Part shown: positions 1-11,146 of the stretch, one piece after another
Layout: every line of letters starts with the position of its first letter
Numbering within the stretch: position 1 is the first letter of the stretch
Assembly: GCA_963576565.1 (NCBI GenBank)
Contig: OY755045.1
Coordinates: 39,142,667-39,206,666, forward strand
DNA length: 64,000 nucleotides
From: Aspidapion aeneum
Lineage: Eukaryota; Arthropoda; Insecta; Coleoptera; Brentidae
Reading direction: 5' to 3'
Notes under the pieces: model-generated
The model's database searches: none
The model's input: only the letters and a program-made list of their open reading frames with translations
What the model was told of the DNA's origin: nothing
Program-made: the position numbers and the translations under genes

Positions 1-2
1 AA

Positions 3-3000
3 AACTCTAATTATTCCGATATAAGGAAATTTCAACATTTGCTAACCTTCCTTGAGGGCGAACCACTTAATATTTTAAGTTCTATAAAATTAACGGCAAG
101 TAATTACGCAATCGCCTGGAAGGTATTAACAGATCGCTATCAAAATAAAAGACTTTTAGCCAGTACCTACTGGAACTCAATCTACTATGCAAATTCTTTA
201 AAGGGAAACCAGTCAGCAAAGGATCTTAGAGTCTTGGTAGATACCTTTTCCGAGAATATTGCGGCGCTCGAAAATCTTGAATTTCCAGTAACGTCGTGGT
301 GTTTTTGTTTATTTTCAATTTTATTATCAAAAATCGATCAAACCACAAGAACCGCTTTCGAATTAAAGTATAGTACTACCGAGATTCCAACATATCAAAA
401 TCTAATTCAGTTTCTTACTAACCAATGCCGTGCTCTTGAAACAGTACAGCTATCTCCCCAAAATACGCAAATGCAACCTTCGACTTCAAAACAGCAAAAA
501 CCAAATTATTCGAATTCTAGTAACCAAAAATATAATTCTTATTCAAATAATCAGTACAAATCAAGCCCTCCATCAAATTTTTTAGCGCATACGCACTCAC
601 AAGTATCAAATAAACAATCCAATATTCAATTTCGACAAAACCAACAACCCTATAAGTGCAAATTATGCCATAATTCTTTTCATCCACTCTCGCAGTGTGG
701 TGTTTTTATTTCCAAATCTCCTTCAGATCGTTTTACTTATGTAAAACAACAATCGTTATGTATCAACTGTTTACGTTCAAATCATCAAGTGATCGACTGC
801 AGTAGTACCTACAACTGCAGGGTATGTCGACATAGGCACCATAGTCTTATTCATCTATCGCAAATGACAGATTCAATCCGTCAGAATTCAAGTCAATCCT
901 TTGTTAATTCAAGCCAAAATTCAAATCAAAATTCGAACTTAAATCAAAGTTTTAATCCAAATCAAGTGGCTGTGCCTAGCACAGGCACAAACTTATCGTA
1001 TCAGAATTCAAATTCAAGTCTTAGCCAACAGAACCCTAGTTTTGTTCAACCCAGTTCAAATTCAATTCAAATCAATTCGAATCCAAATACATCTACAAAT
1101 CAATACTCTTCGTTATCCACCTTGACGCCCCGTACGACAGTGCTTCTAGCGACTATAAAATTAGAGGTACTCGATAGTCGGGGTAACTACCAACCTGTCC
1201 GAGCACTTCTGGACAGCGGTAGCCAAGCTAACCTGATAAGCGAAGCTTGTCTTAACAGGTTAGGCTTGCCAAGAAACAAAATTTCGATCCCTGTTCTGGG
1301 ACTAAATCAATCTTCTTCGGCCACTAACGGCATTTCTACTTGCACTATTCGAGCCCTAGGCCAACAAGAGCCTACCTTTTCTATTCAAGTCTTCGTTTTA
1401 CCGAAACTTTGTTCGAATATGCCCTCAATACAGGTAGATTCATCCAATTGGAGTCATATTTCAAATCTAAAGCTTGCAGATAACCAATTTTACAACCCTG
1501 GTCCAATTGACTTACTCTTAGGTGCACAACTTTACACAGAAATCGTCCAATCAGGACGAATTCCAGGACCTCACGGCCTACCCTCCGCTTTTGAGACAGT
1601 TTTTGGGTGGGTCTTGATGGGCCAAACTCAAAACATAAATATTTCACCTCAAGTCAATTCTTACTTTACTTCCTGTGAGCAGTCTCTCGACTTTAATATT
1701 CGCAGATTTTGGGAACTAGAATCAATTAAGTCAAAAACGTTTCTCTCACCCGAAGAAAAAAGATGTGAAGAGATTTTCCAAAAAACTACCACTAGAGATA
1801 TTTCGGGCCGATTTACGGTAAATTTGCCTTTTCGTCACATTGACCCTCCTGACCTAGGAGACACATATTCAGTGGCCTATCGTCAATTTTTGTCTCTGGA
1901 ATCTCGCTTAATAAAAAATTCAAATTTCTATAGTATGTACTCGGATTTTATGAGAGAATATCTCAAAAACGGGCACATGTCTTTAATTCCAAAATCCGAA
2001 CCTAGACCTCAGTTATGTTCTTATTTACCACATCACGGAGTCCTTCGTCTTGACAAATCAACGACTAAATTCCGGGTGGTTTTTAACCCCTCGATTAAGG
2101 GTTCGAAAGGCCTAAGCATGAACGAAACTCTTTTAATAGGACCAAAATTACAAGCCGACATTTCCGAAATTCTATTAAAATTCAGATTTTATTCTATCGT
2201 ATTTTTGACTGATATAAAACAGCACTTTTTACAAATTCAAATTAATCCAATACATCGGGACTACCAAAGGCTACTTTGGCGATTTGATCCCAATGAACCC
2301 CTGCAGGAATACAGGCTTAATACAGTGACGTTTGGTGTTAGTTCAAGTCCCTATTTAGCTATTAGAACACTTAGAGAACTAGCCATCCTGGAAGCTAAGA
2401 ATTATCCTGAAGCATCCCAGGTCCTTTTGAATAACATTTTCATGGACGATATTTGCTGTGGAGCTAACTCTCTAGAAGGTGCTTTATCACTTCAAAAAGA
2501 TCTCATAGCGTTGCTCAAATTGGGAAAATTTGAATTAAGAAAATGGGCATCAAATAATTCGAAACTTCTTTCACATTTGTCGCCCGCTGATTGTCAGATC
2601 CCTGTTACCTTTGAAGACGATTCTTCAACATCGATTAAGGTGTTGGGCCTTCAGTGGCACCCTTCTACAGATACTTTTACCTATTCTTGTACCCCTTGTG
2701 AAAAACCTTGCACCAAAAGGAATATTTTATCGGCTATCGCTAAAATTTGGGATCCTATAGGTTTCTTATCGCCTGTTTCATTTTTAGCCAAAGTGATTAT
2801 GCAAAAACTTTGGTTATGCAAAACTGATTGGGATGAAATACCCCCCGATCCAATCAAAACTCTTTGGAATCAATTCAATAATCAATTAACCACTCTTTCG
2901 AATCTTTGTATACCTAGACATATTTTTTCGAATAATATTCAACGATGTCAATTGCTAGGTTTCTGCGATGCATCCGAGCTAGGATACGCTTCTTGCGTAT

Positions 3001-4763
3001 ACGTTCGCGTCGAATTACCAAATAAAATTATCAAAACTGCTCTAGTCATGGGCAAGTCAAGGGTTGCTCCCTTACACACTATTTCAATCCCACGTTTGGA
3101 ACTACTTGGAGCTACTCTATTAGCTGATTTACTCGAACTAGTTATTCGCACCTATTCATCATTACTCGTAATCGATGAAATTCTTGCGTTCTCGGACTCA
3201 CAGGTCACGCTTCATTGGGTCACATCTTCACCTCACAAGTGGAAGACCTTTGTGGCAAACCGCGTAAGTCGTATTCAAGAAACAATCCCCGAAGTCCCAT
3301 GGTATCACATTACTTCACTCGAAAACCCTGCCGACTGCGCTAGCAGAGGGTTGTCGCCTAATAACTTAATAAATCACCCTCTTTGGTTTCACGGCCTTCC
3401 ATGGATTACCTTGCCCACTACGGAGTGGCAAATTCAAAGGTTTATAAATGAACGTTCTTTGGGAGTTCCAGACGAGGTTCTCAAAGAAGAAAAACCGGAA
3501 AATTCAGTGGTGCTGACGGCAGAAATTCAAAATCAAAACTTTTTTGATAGATTAATCGATAAAATATCCAATTTAAATACCATTCAAAAAATCATTTGTC
3601 ATTTTTTAAGACTTATTCACAATCGAAAAAACTCAGTGGACCTTTTATCCGGCGTTTTTTCCGCTTTTGAACTACACAAGGCTCTACTTGTTTTAGTTAA
3701 AAGGGTCCAAGAAGAGTGTTTTTCGGATATCATTCAAAAAATTCAAAATACTCAGCTATTACCTAAGCCGTTTCGCAAACTCGCGCCCTTTTTGGACGAA
3801 TTAAGTTTCCTTAGAGTGGGCGGACGCTTACGGCATTCTCAACTCTCCTTTAAGGCAAAACATCCCTTATTATTGCCGAAATCTCATAGATTAACCCAAT
3901 TGATCATTATTCAAACTCATAACGAAAATTTACATCCCGGAATAAACACAGTCCAATACTTAATTCGTCAAAAGTTTTGGATTATGTCATCACGTCGAGC
4001 TATTCAGAGGGTTTTATTGCAATGTATTCCCTGCTTTCGCTTAAAACCAAAACCGTATACTCCGTACATGTCGGATTTACCTTCTTTTAGAACGTCACAA
4101 TTAAAATGTTTTTCACACGTTTGCTTAGACTATGCAGGCCCAATCAAAACCTTTGTAGGTCAGAGACGTCGTGGAGCACAAGTTGGTAAATCATATATCG
4201 CAGTCTTTGTCGATACTTCTGTCAAGGCAATCCATATCGAGCTTGTTTCGGATTTAACCACAGAGGCGTGCATCGCTGCTTTACGACGCTTTGTCGCTAG
4301 ACGTGGCACTTGTGTCCAAATCACAAGTGATAGAGGCTCAAACTTTGTTGGGGCTATTAAGGAGCTCCATAATCTTTCGAAATTAGCTTCTGAGAGCTTA
4401 AAAATCAAATGGTGTCTTAATAGTCCGGGAGCCCCCCACCTAAATGGTCTAGCAGAAGCAGGAGTCAAATCTATAGAAACACATTTGTATCGGGTCATCG
4501 GTGACCAGATACTAACCTTCGAAGAGCTCTATACTCTCCTCGCCCAAATAGAGGCATTACTCAATTCTCGACCCCTTTGTGAGCAAAGCTCTGACCCAAA
4601 CGATCTTACGTCTCTGACTCCGGGTCATTTCCTCACAATGGAACCCCTTAATTCGTGTCCTGATCCTGACCTTTCTACCTTAAAGTTAATACCCTTAAGC
4701 GTTGGCAACTTATCCAACGAATTCATGCCGATTTCTGGAAGCGTTGGAAACTCGAGTACTTAA
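3..4763 (+). CDS. BEL/Pao retrotransposon Gag-Pol polyprotein, 5' end outside window, frameshifted near 3' end
   Basis: The reading frame is open from the window edge, so the true start lies to the left. Counting residues from base 39, the order is: a DUF1759-like Gag segment (about 1-135); three Cys/His zinc-knuckle-like motifs (about 205-275; CKLC, CINC, CRVC); an aspartic protease with LLDSGSQANL (about 390); a BEL-type reverse transcriptase (about 680-830) whose catalytic motif is FMDD (about 800); a Pao-type RNase H region with FCDASELG (about 975); an integrase zinc finger (His-His-Cys-Cys, about 1293-1335); and an integrase core with DYAGP, SDRGSN and AEAGVK supplying the D, D and E. 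The order PR-RT-RH-IN and the Gag family identify BEL/Pao. The frame breaks near base 4697 and ends at 4763, while the natural C-terminus continues in another frame. Little decay otherwise suggests a fairly young copy. Confidence 0.93.
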   Translation, partial: NSNYSDIRKFQHLLTFLEGEPLNILSSIKLTASNYAIAWKVLTDRYQNKRLLASTYWNSIYYANSLKGNQSAKDLRVLVDTFSENIAALENLEFPVTSWCFCLFSILLSKIDQTTRTAFELKYSTTEIPTYQNLIQFLTNQCRALETVQLSPQNTQMQPSTSKQQKPNYSNSSNQKYNSYSNNQYKSSPPSNFLAHTHSQVSNKQSNIQFRQNQQPYKCKLCHNSFHPLSQCGVFISKSPSDRFTYVKQQSLCINCLRSNHQVIDCSSTYNCRVCRHRHHSLIHLSQMTDSIRQNSSQSFVNSSQNSNQNSNLNQSFNPNQVAVPSTGTNLSYQNSNSSLSQQNPSFVQPSSNSIQINSNPNTSTNQYSSLSTLTPRTTVLLATIKLEVLDSRGNYQPVRALLDSGSQANLISEACLNRLGLPRNKISIPVLGLNQSSSATNGISTCTIRALGQQEPTFSIQVFVLPKLCSNMPSIQVDSSNWSHISNLKLADNQFYNPGPIDLLLGAQLYTEIVQSGRIPGPHGLPSAFETVFGWVLMGQTQNINISPQVNSYFTSCEQSLDFNIRRFWELESIKSKTFLSPEEKRCEEIFQKTTTRDISGRFTVNLPFRHIDPPDLGDTYSVAYRQFLSLESRLIKNSNFYSMYSDFMREYLKNGHMSLIPKSEPRPQLCSYLPHHGVLRLDKSTTKFRVVFNPSIKGSKGLSMNETLLIGPKLQADISEILLKFRFYSIVFLTDIKQHFLQIQINPIHRDYQRLLWRFDPNEPLQEYRLNTVTFGVSSSPYLAIRTLRELAILEAKNYPEASQVLLNNIFMDDICCGANSLEGALSLQKDLIALLKLGKFELRKWASNNSKLLSHLSPADCQIPVTFEDDSSTSIKVLGLQWHPSTDTFTYSCTPCEKPCTKRNILSAIAKIWDPIGFLSPVSFLAKVIMQKLWLCKTDWDEIPPDPIKTLWNQFNNQLTTLSNLCIPRHIFSNNIQRCQLLGFCDASELGYASCVYVRVELPNKIIKTALVMGKSRVAPLHTISIPRLELLGATLLADLLELVIRTYSSLLVIDEILAFSDSQVTLHWVTSSPHKWKTFVANRVSRIQETIPEVPWYHITSLENPADCASRGLSPNNLINHPLWFHGLPWITLPTTEWQIQRFINERSLGVPDEVLKEEKPENSVVLTAEIQNQNFFDRLIDKISNLNTIQKIICHFLRLIHNRKNSVDLLSGVFSAFELHKALLVLVKRVQEECFSDIIQKIQNTQLLPKPFRKLAPFLDELSFLRVGGRLRHSQLSFKAKHPLLLPKSHRLTQLIIIQTHNENLHPGINTVQYLIRQKFWIMSSRRAIQRVLLQCIPCFRLKPKPYTPYMSDLPSFRTSQLKCFSHVCLDYAGPIKTFVGQRRRGAQVGKSYIAVFVDTSVKAIHIELVSDLTTEACIAALRRFVARRGTCVQITSDRGSNFVGAIKELHNLSKLASESLKIKWCLNSPGAPHLNGLAEAGVKSIETHLYRVIGDQILTFEELYTLLAQIEALLNSRPLCEQSSDPNDLTSLTPGHFLTMEPLNSCPDPDLSTLKLIPLSVGNLSNEFMPISGSVGNSST

Positions 4764-4996
4764 ATACTTTACAACAGCGTTCTAAGTGGTCGGACCCTTC
4801 GGTTGAAATCAAGCTAGATACGCTTGTATTAATTAAGGATGAAACTAGGCCGCCATTACACTGGTTGCTGGGTAGAATAGTATCTGTACATCCTGGTCGG
4901 GATAATCACATTCGAGTTGCTACTGTTAAAACACAACACGGACTTTTCACTCGTCCCGTGGTCAAGTTGTGCCCACTACCTTTAGATGCGCACTAA
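4700..4996 (+). pseudogene. Displaced C-terminal segment (DUF5641-like) of the BEL/Pao polyprotein
   Basis: After about base 4697 the coding sense continues in the frame one base back, without a stop until TAA at 4994-4996. This is the signature of a single-base deletion in an A run (CTTAAGCG). The segment carries the pattern of the domain that follows the BEL integrase core, including LVLIKDE, PPLHWLLGRI and a C-terminal RPVVKLCPL. Its reading frame is otherwise intact, so the lesion looks recent. I infer a deletion rather than programmed frameshifting, because the shift falls at the end of Pol where no product boundary is expected. A sequencing error is also possible. Confidence 0.85.
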
Positions 4997-5188
4997 ACTC
5001 CCAAGCAACTTCTTTTGTTTCGTGTGTCGTTATCTAGAATATATATATATATTTTTTTTCATTTTTTTTCCTTTTGATCTATAAACCTAAAACGGATTTT
5101 AATAACCTACCCTTTAAGGTTTTGAAATATAGCCATTTGTTTATTCAATTAATCTCAATGTAAAACTTCGTTTTAAGTGGGCGGAAAA

Positions 5189-5738
5189 TGTTCGTGCAAC
5201 TTTAATTTTAAATTCAAATTTTGCGCCAAATTCCCGTATTCGGAAGACCCACACAATTTCAATTTGATTGGCACAAGCAAAACGCCAGCGCCATCTACGA
5301 AAAATGAATCTGCGCAAAAAGGCGTAACCAAAAAAAGATTCGTCTGTCGTATTCTATCGAGACCACCACGCAGCATGGTGATAAATTCTATTAACCAAAA
5401 AAATCCAATAACATTCTTAGAAAATCAAACTAAACCATTACACAAACAAGTGATTCTAGTGTAGATCGACTGCAACGACTGGGCCAGCGAGAGGAGCTCC
5501 TCTGGACGACGGAAACAGCTGAAAAGGTGAGTGCCAATCCTCTATATTGTCTTTGTGTGGCTCGGAAAAATTAATATTTTTACATCGTCCTTTTAAGGAT
5601 TTTTGCACCCAGATTTTATAAAACGGCCAGCGCTTACAGTCCCGCAGCTCTACCCCTCAAAACAAATAGAAAAAGTGAGTTTGATATTTTTGACAATGCT
5701 TTATTTACTCGAGAACAAACAAACAAATGAAATAAGTC
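5189..5738 (+). repeat. 3' LTR of the BEL/Pao element (right end not resolved)
   Basis: A purine-rich tract (AAGTGGGCGGAAAA, ending at 5188) lies directly before TGTTCG, the usual arrangement of polypurine tract then LTR start in BEL/Pao elements. The left border is therefore fairly secure. The 5' LTR is outside the window, so neither a matching copy nor a target duplication can be used to fix the right border. It may end before the SINE at 5720 or continue beyond it. The short ORF at 5177-5464 is not regarded as a gene. Confidence 0.6.
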
Positions 5739-6140
5739 TATCGTCTATAACCAAGTTCTGTTGGGACGATAGCGATGTTAAATAGATGCCAGTCTAACAT
5801 ATAGCAGAACCATCTTTCGGAATGGGTGCAAAAGCGTGGGTCCACTGTATATACTTGCTACGCAGTATAAAGATCCCAGCCCTCGACCAAGAGGAGTCAG
5901 GCAAAATTAAGTCCTCTTAGAGAAAGGAAACTTGCATCCTAAGGGGCACCTGCATTAGTTTGGTATATAGACAATAGACAACTTTTTTTTTCTTTAAATT
6001 AATACAATGTCAACTAATAGAAATCAAGAATATGGTGTACGGACAAATCGGGGTTTGCGAAAATGGCACGCCGGCGCCGGCCGTGTGCCTAGTCGCTAGA
6101 CCAAAAATGGTCTCCCCACCACTACTACTACTACTACTAT
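5720..6140 (+). mobile_element. SINE copy 1 (family with ACT-repeat tail), 5'-truncated
   Basis: Shares a long conserved body with copies at 22814-23208 and 61899-62213, starting at CTATCGTCTATAACCAAG and including GTGGGTCCACTGT and TTGCATCCTAAGGGGCAC. It ends with CTAGTCGCTAGACC, a small hairpin, and an (ACT)n tail. The 11-bp sequence TCGAGAACAAA occurs at 5709-5719 and again at 6141-6151, a target-site duplication typical of retroposition. This copy carries an extra T/A-rich stretch near 5985-6035 that copy 3 lacks. No protein is encoded. Confidence 0.82.
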
Positions 6141-6151
6141 TCGAGAACAAA

Positions 6152-7440
6152 TATCTAAATTTAAAAACTAGAACAAAATTTTTAAAATATTAAATTTTTA
6201 CTAAAACTGAAAGCTTTTAGGACATGTAAGTAGTTAAATTGGATTACGAACAACAGTTAGCGCATATTTCAAAAATAAAGTAAAATAAAGTGCAGTTGCC
6301 TTCAAATAAATTTCGAGAAGTATCTAAAAGTGTCTCGCAGTGACGTATTTAAGTGTCTTTTATTTAGCTTTATGGCGCATTTTTTCGCAAGTCGAGACAC
6401 ATATTTCTTCCGGTCTGTGTGTGTTGCTCTAAAAATTTTACGCTGTGCTGCAGCAGAATGTTTGTTGAATTTTTATTGAATAATGTGGCGACATCGAAAT
6501 AACTGATGATGCGGTAAGTGTAGCCGATTTTCGGCCGCCTTTTTCGGATGTAACTGTAAAACATGTTGGAAAAGTTTTTCTTTCATCCATTTTTGTCCAT
6601 CGGTGATTTCCGATGCCAACAGTTCGTTGACAGGTGACATATGTCATCAATCTGACAATATTTCTGATTGCATCAGACGAAGTCAACAGTTGAAAAAAAA
6701 CCCGTTGATATCACGCGCACAAGTGACAAGAGAAGAAAGGGACATAACCCACCTTTTTTTCTATTTTTCACATTCAGTTTTTTGAAGAAAAAGATGTCTG
6801 ACGAAAAAGAAATTCTGATAGCCATTGAGGTACCTAATATGAAAATGAGATTCTGCCTGAGTTCTCTAAGTTTTATTGGGCAACTTTTAAAGAATTCTTA
6901 TTATTTGGTTTCTTTTTCATTCTCATCTACTTCGATAATATCTTCTTCAAAAAGTTGATCGTGGTCAAGAATTTCGTCTACTAAGTTCATTCCCTCTTAT
7001 TCTTTTTTAATAAACTCAAATTAATTTTGACGAATGACACAGTTATTTAACACGCAAGCTGCTACAAGAATATACTTGTAATATTCTCTATTATTGATGT
7101 GAAGGATGAAAAATACTTGTTACGGTTTTATAGGGATTTATTTATAATAAATTAAGCTTTTTTTACAAGAAAAAGTTTATTTATTTTATTTCTGAAAACT
7201 TGACAATTTGGAATTATCTCGAACAGCAAATCTGAAAGTTTTTAACACTACTATCCTCTAATAGCTTTAGCGCAATTTTGGCTCTATTTATTGCAGACAT
7301 GCTGTTTTTTTAACTCGACTCTTACACGAACCGACTTCCACACCCACACATCGGATATCCATGACTTGACTGATAGTATCGAAAATCCATCTGAAAAATT
7401 TAAGAACCTGATTGGTGCAAGAAAAAACTTCCCCGTTCAG
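6152..7440. other. AT-rich intronic sequence, no gene recognised
   Basis: Short ORFs on both strands (the longest 96 codons, 6668-6958) overlap each other and show no domain, codon pattern or splice context. I see no transposon termini here with confidence. It belongs to the intron upstream of the first visible Dscam exon, or to intergenic sequence if that exon's upstream partner lies elsewhere. Confidence 0.5.
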
Positions 7441-7457
7441 TGTTCATCTGCATTCTA

Positions 7458-7520
7458 CTAGAGTCCCTGTATGTTGACATATTTGGATATATTAATATAT
7501 CCAACATACAGGGACTCTAG
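7458..7520. repeat. Perfect-armed hairpin (19-bp arms) over a 22-bp palindrome
   Basis: CTAGAGTCCCTGTATGTTG at 7458-7476 is the exact reverse complement of 7502-7520. Between them, and overlapping the right arm, lies the perfect 22-bp palindrome TTGGATATATT/AATATATCCAA at 7483-7504. The transcript would fold into one long stem of about 63 nt. It could be the residue of a small palindromic element or a structured RNA. Nothing here shows that it is expressed. Confidence 0.8.
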
Positions 7521-7556
7521 ACTCTACATACCTTTAGAAAAGGGAAAAAATAAGTA

Positions 7557-8240
7557 GGGGAGACCGGGACTCGTTTTAACACGGGGCAAGTTGTAACACC
7601 GCATTTTTTCAAAAACGGAAAACGGGCCAAAATTAATTTCTAAACAAGTGAATTTTTAAATCAAGTTGGTTGACTCTAGAAGGCGGGTGGATTTGGTGCA
7701 CTTTTTGAGCTTTAAGCAGAACACAAATGTTTAGGGGCAAGTTGTAACATATAATTATAGTTTTAAAGTAAAATTAATAAAATAATCAGCTGTAATTAAA
7801 TGTGTTCATTTTTTAGACTGGGACTTTTTAACTAATCAGGATCAATCGCCCAGTTTGGCAAAGTTTAGAGTAAAGTTAAAGCATTTTTAAATAATTAGAA
7901 ATAACTAAATACCTAGCCAGGAATCGAACCCGGACCGCCGGTGTGTGAAGCAAATATTGCTACCACTACACTACGACGACGACACAAAATGTGTTTATTA
8001 ATTTACAAAAGATTTTTGTGGTAAAAAAAAGTTTAAAAATATTGAAAGAAAATAAGCTTATATAAGTTTATGAGCTAAAAATTTAAAAGTAGGTTTTAGT
8101 TTAAAAACTTAAAATTAATTTATGTTTATTTTAGTTTCTTAATTAGTATAAAATGTTTTTAAGTTTAAAAATTTATAACAAGATAACTTTAACCATTAAT
8201 TTCATATTTGTTACAATTTGCCCCAGGTACTGTTTGTTAC
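7557..8240. mobile_element. Putative MITE-like repeat with GGGGCAAGTTGTAACA motif
   Basis: Begins GGGGAGACCGGGACTCG and carries GGGGCAAGTTGTAACA twice in direct orientation (about 7583 and 7733). An inverted, slightly diverged form (TGTTACAATTTGCCCC) lies at about 8211-8225, followed by another TGTTACAACTT. Such paired motifs suggest inverted-repeat ends of a non-autonomous DNA element, but exact borders and a target duplication were not found. A tRNA-like block lies inside. Confidence 0.4.
7911..7983 (-). repeat. tRNA-derived block (A box and B box), not a functional tRNA
   Basis: On the minus strand the block reads like a tRNA. It has an A-box-like TAGTGTAGTGG followed about 35 nt later by a perfect B box GGTTCGATTCC with a pairing T arm (CCGGG/CCTGG). 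The acceptor ends do not pair and the anticodon arm does not close, so it is not a working tRNA gene. It is best read as the head of a tRNA-derived SINE or an old tRNA pseudogene. Confidence 0.55.
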
Positions 8241-9700
8241 AACTTATTGAACAAATTGAAAGTTATTGGGAAAAAAGAAAAAAGCTTAAATCATACTCAA
8301 TATACTTCTAACTAAGCATGTTGACTAAAAATCTAAAAAAAACTAAAATCCAATAAGTCGCTTGTAAAGCCTACAGTATGAATTAATTTGTTTTAGTTAA
8401 ACTGCCCTTTTATTTAGGTATTTTTTTAAAAGAACACAGTAGACTTGAGGACGGAAGAATAGTATGTTGAATTGCAACTTTTTGAAAAAAGAAATTTATA
8501 ACTCAATAAAATAAAACATGAAAAGAAAAAGAGATATTGTAAAAAGCATCAAAGTATTGGAGATCAAAAGCCTTAATATTGCGTAAACGTTACGATACTT
8601 ACGTAAATGCATGGGATACGATGCATATTAAAATAAGTTAAAAACAAAGTTATACAATAGTCCAAGCGTATCCGTCTAAACTGTGTTTAAAAAAAAAGAA
8701 GACAAAATTCACCTACTCACAGTTTGACAAGTCTGATGTTTAAATCATAGCTGTAGTGTCATATTTGACAAATTTCCGATGAAAACTGACTCAATAATTT
8801 TAAAACACAGTGAGTAATCATACCTTTGGTTGACGAATTTTTATACACAGTAAATACTTTTAGCACGGGTTGTCGCTATTTTAATTTAATGTTTATCAAT
8901 CACAGAACATCAACAAGGAATATTCACTTTAAAATATAGTTTAAAATAATAATTTGATATAAAAAGTATAAAAAAATAATATGTATTATTACATTTTAAA
9001 AACGTGTTATTCTTAGAATCTAATCTAAATAGGTTGAAATTTAAACAAATTTGGTCAATTTTCTTTTGATTTCTTGTGGCGTTTCTGCATACGCTAATTG
9101 GTGTGCCGATTCGGACTTTTACGTAAGCATGAGAGTTGGCACTTGACAGATAAAGTCCATCACACACCAAAAAGCATAGCGCATAGCATAGCGCAAAACC
9201 AATATGGCCGCTGCTATTCGATAGCTGACTGGTTGAAAGCCCCGTGCTACGCGTTATGCGGCCTATGCAAGTTTGTGTGTGATGGGCTTAAGCAAGCGCA
9301 CTTTGTCAAGGTCACTGCGTCTTGCGGCAATCTGCGGAGGCCTTAAAGCTACCAAAGAATCACGATTGGTTGATTGATCTGTCAAAAAAAAAGGATTCAG
9401 ACGAAAAAACGTCCACCACAAAGAATTTTTTGGAAATGTTTACCCACTGCAGTTAAAAAGAAAAAAAAGCAAAAGTGTAGCCCCAAAAAGTACTGTGCCA
9501 ATTCCATATTCTCTGCTATCGGTAGATAAATTATAGTTACGTATAAACATCATCTTAAATTTCAATTTTAAACAAGACGTAGATCGCTACATCCGTTTTA
9601 CCTGCGAATACCAAAAAATAAAACTTAAACTCTCTACTATCTATTTTGATCCTTTGTTGCATTACTTGCATTCCATCAGTTTTTTTGTCACACATTGCAG
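8241..9700. other. AT-rich intronic sequence, nothing recognised
   Basis: Homopolymer-rich sequence with overlapping short ORFs on both strands near 8910-9346. These have no domain and no splice context. The stretch 9160-9350 is less AT-rich and includes the small direct repeat GCATAGCGCATAGCATAGCGC, but I cannot assign it. Confidence 0.45.
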
Positions 9701-10335
9701 TATCCAGACTGAAAAATATTAAAAGAACTCGCTCACTACAATTTTACGTAGGCAGCTCTTCTGGATGCAGCCCTCCTTTTATCTGGATCAAGCGGAACAT
9801 TATTAAGATACAATGCTGATGACAGATTATACATTCTAGGGAATACAGGAATTTTTTTTTCTCTCTCATTTGATAACTGTGACTCTTTCGCCGACACTGA
9901 GGCCGCCATTTCGAAACGCCTAATTGCACGGGTCATCGGCCACCTTTGGAACTCCAGACCGGGTATTTTTTTTATCCGCTCCTTTTGTCCCTTAGAATGG
10001 CCTACCGACTAAGGCGGTGTGTAACAAGGTCCGCCTTCACGAAATATCCGACCTCATCCGGCCTGGTTACCGGCGTGAATGAAGGGGTAGGACAATATTA
10101 CATTTTACACTCCCCAGGTATCCAATAAATGCCGCACCCGACCTCGGCAACCGACGGGGATCGGACCCGCCACCAAAGCTACTGGTAAATTGTCTTTTAT
10201 TATTGCCTAGGCAAAACGTAAACACACCCAACCTCACTGACGCCAGGCATTTCGCGGCAAATTGCTCGCGCCGGATCGTACCCCTGCACCAAAGCGGCCG
10301 TGCCGAAACGGCAATGCCGAATAAGACCTTTTGCA
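9700..10335. other. GC-richer block with two B-box-like sites in reverse orientation, unidentified
   Basis: Stands out in composition from its surroundings. Two sites, GGATCGGACCCGCCACCAAAGC (near 10158) and GGATCGTACCCCTGCACCAAAGC (near 10273), share the pattern GGATCGnACCC...CACCAAAGC. On the minus strand this resembles a diverged tRNA B-box region. ORFs of 60-89 codons occur on both strands but contradict each other, so I do not call a gene. It is possibly a decayed tRNA-derived retroposon or a compound of two. Confidence 0.35.
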
Positions 10336-11146
10336 AGCTGATGGCAAAATTAAAATGCCTTTTATCTTGAGAAATATTTTTACAATAAATATAGTATAAT
10401 TCAAATTACTGACATGAAACCTTACTTTATTGTGAGCTAGATTTGGTAAAATTTACAACTCCGAGTATATTTTAAACAAAAGCTGTTGATCAAAGATGAA
10501 ATGATATAAATCAAGCACCAGAAACATACCCAATATATTAAGGATCTTACTTAAAATCATAAACTCCTATTTACATTGTGTTAAAAGCGAGTATAAAAAT
10601 ATCAGAAAAGTAATAGGTTTCGTTACAAGCCTAATTTCAATATTATCATTTTAAACCTATTTTTATAATTTTAATATAAATCCCTTTTTGAATAGAGACC
10701 CCCTTTTAAAACCTGGAAAGTGCTTTTTTTCTGACCAGGAAAAAAGGCCTTTGTCAACAAAATCTGTCAATTGGATTCCTGCGCCATCTCTAGCGGAACA
10801 TAAAAAGAGCCCGTGGAGCGTAAAATCCAGGAATCTGTTTCACAGTATTGTAACGAATGCCCCCCGAGGGGATACAACCCGCTCTTTGAGGGCTATTCGA
10901 CTATCTGTCTGTAGGCTGTACTCTGTATTATACTTACGGTAAATAGAAATAAAAAAAGACCTAGATGACAGATATAAATGGACAATGTTATGCAATAGTG
11001 TCAAGTCTTATAGAAATGTTTATATTTTTATACTGTATTGCCAAACAGCTACATCGATGACGGTAATAATATAGCTTTGGGAATCTTACTATAATATTAA
11101 AAGTAATGTGTGGGTGAGATTCTACTTTAGACTTTAATCTAGTGAA

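Noticed and set aside
4160..4498. 112-codon minus-strand ORF
   Set aside because: Antisense of the BEL/Pao integrase core.
7911..7983. Functional tRNA gene on the minus strand
   Set aside because: The A and B boxes and T arm look right, but the acceptor stem and anticodon stem do not pair.
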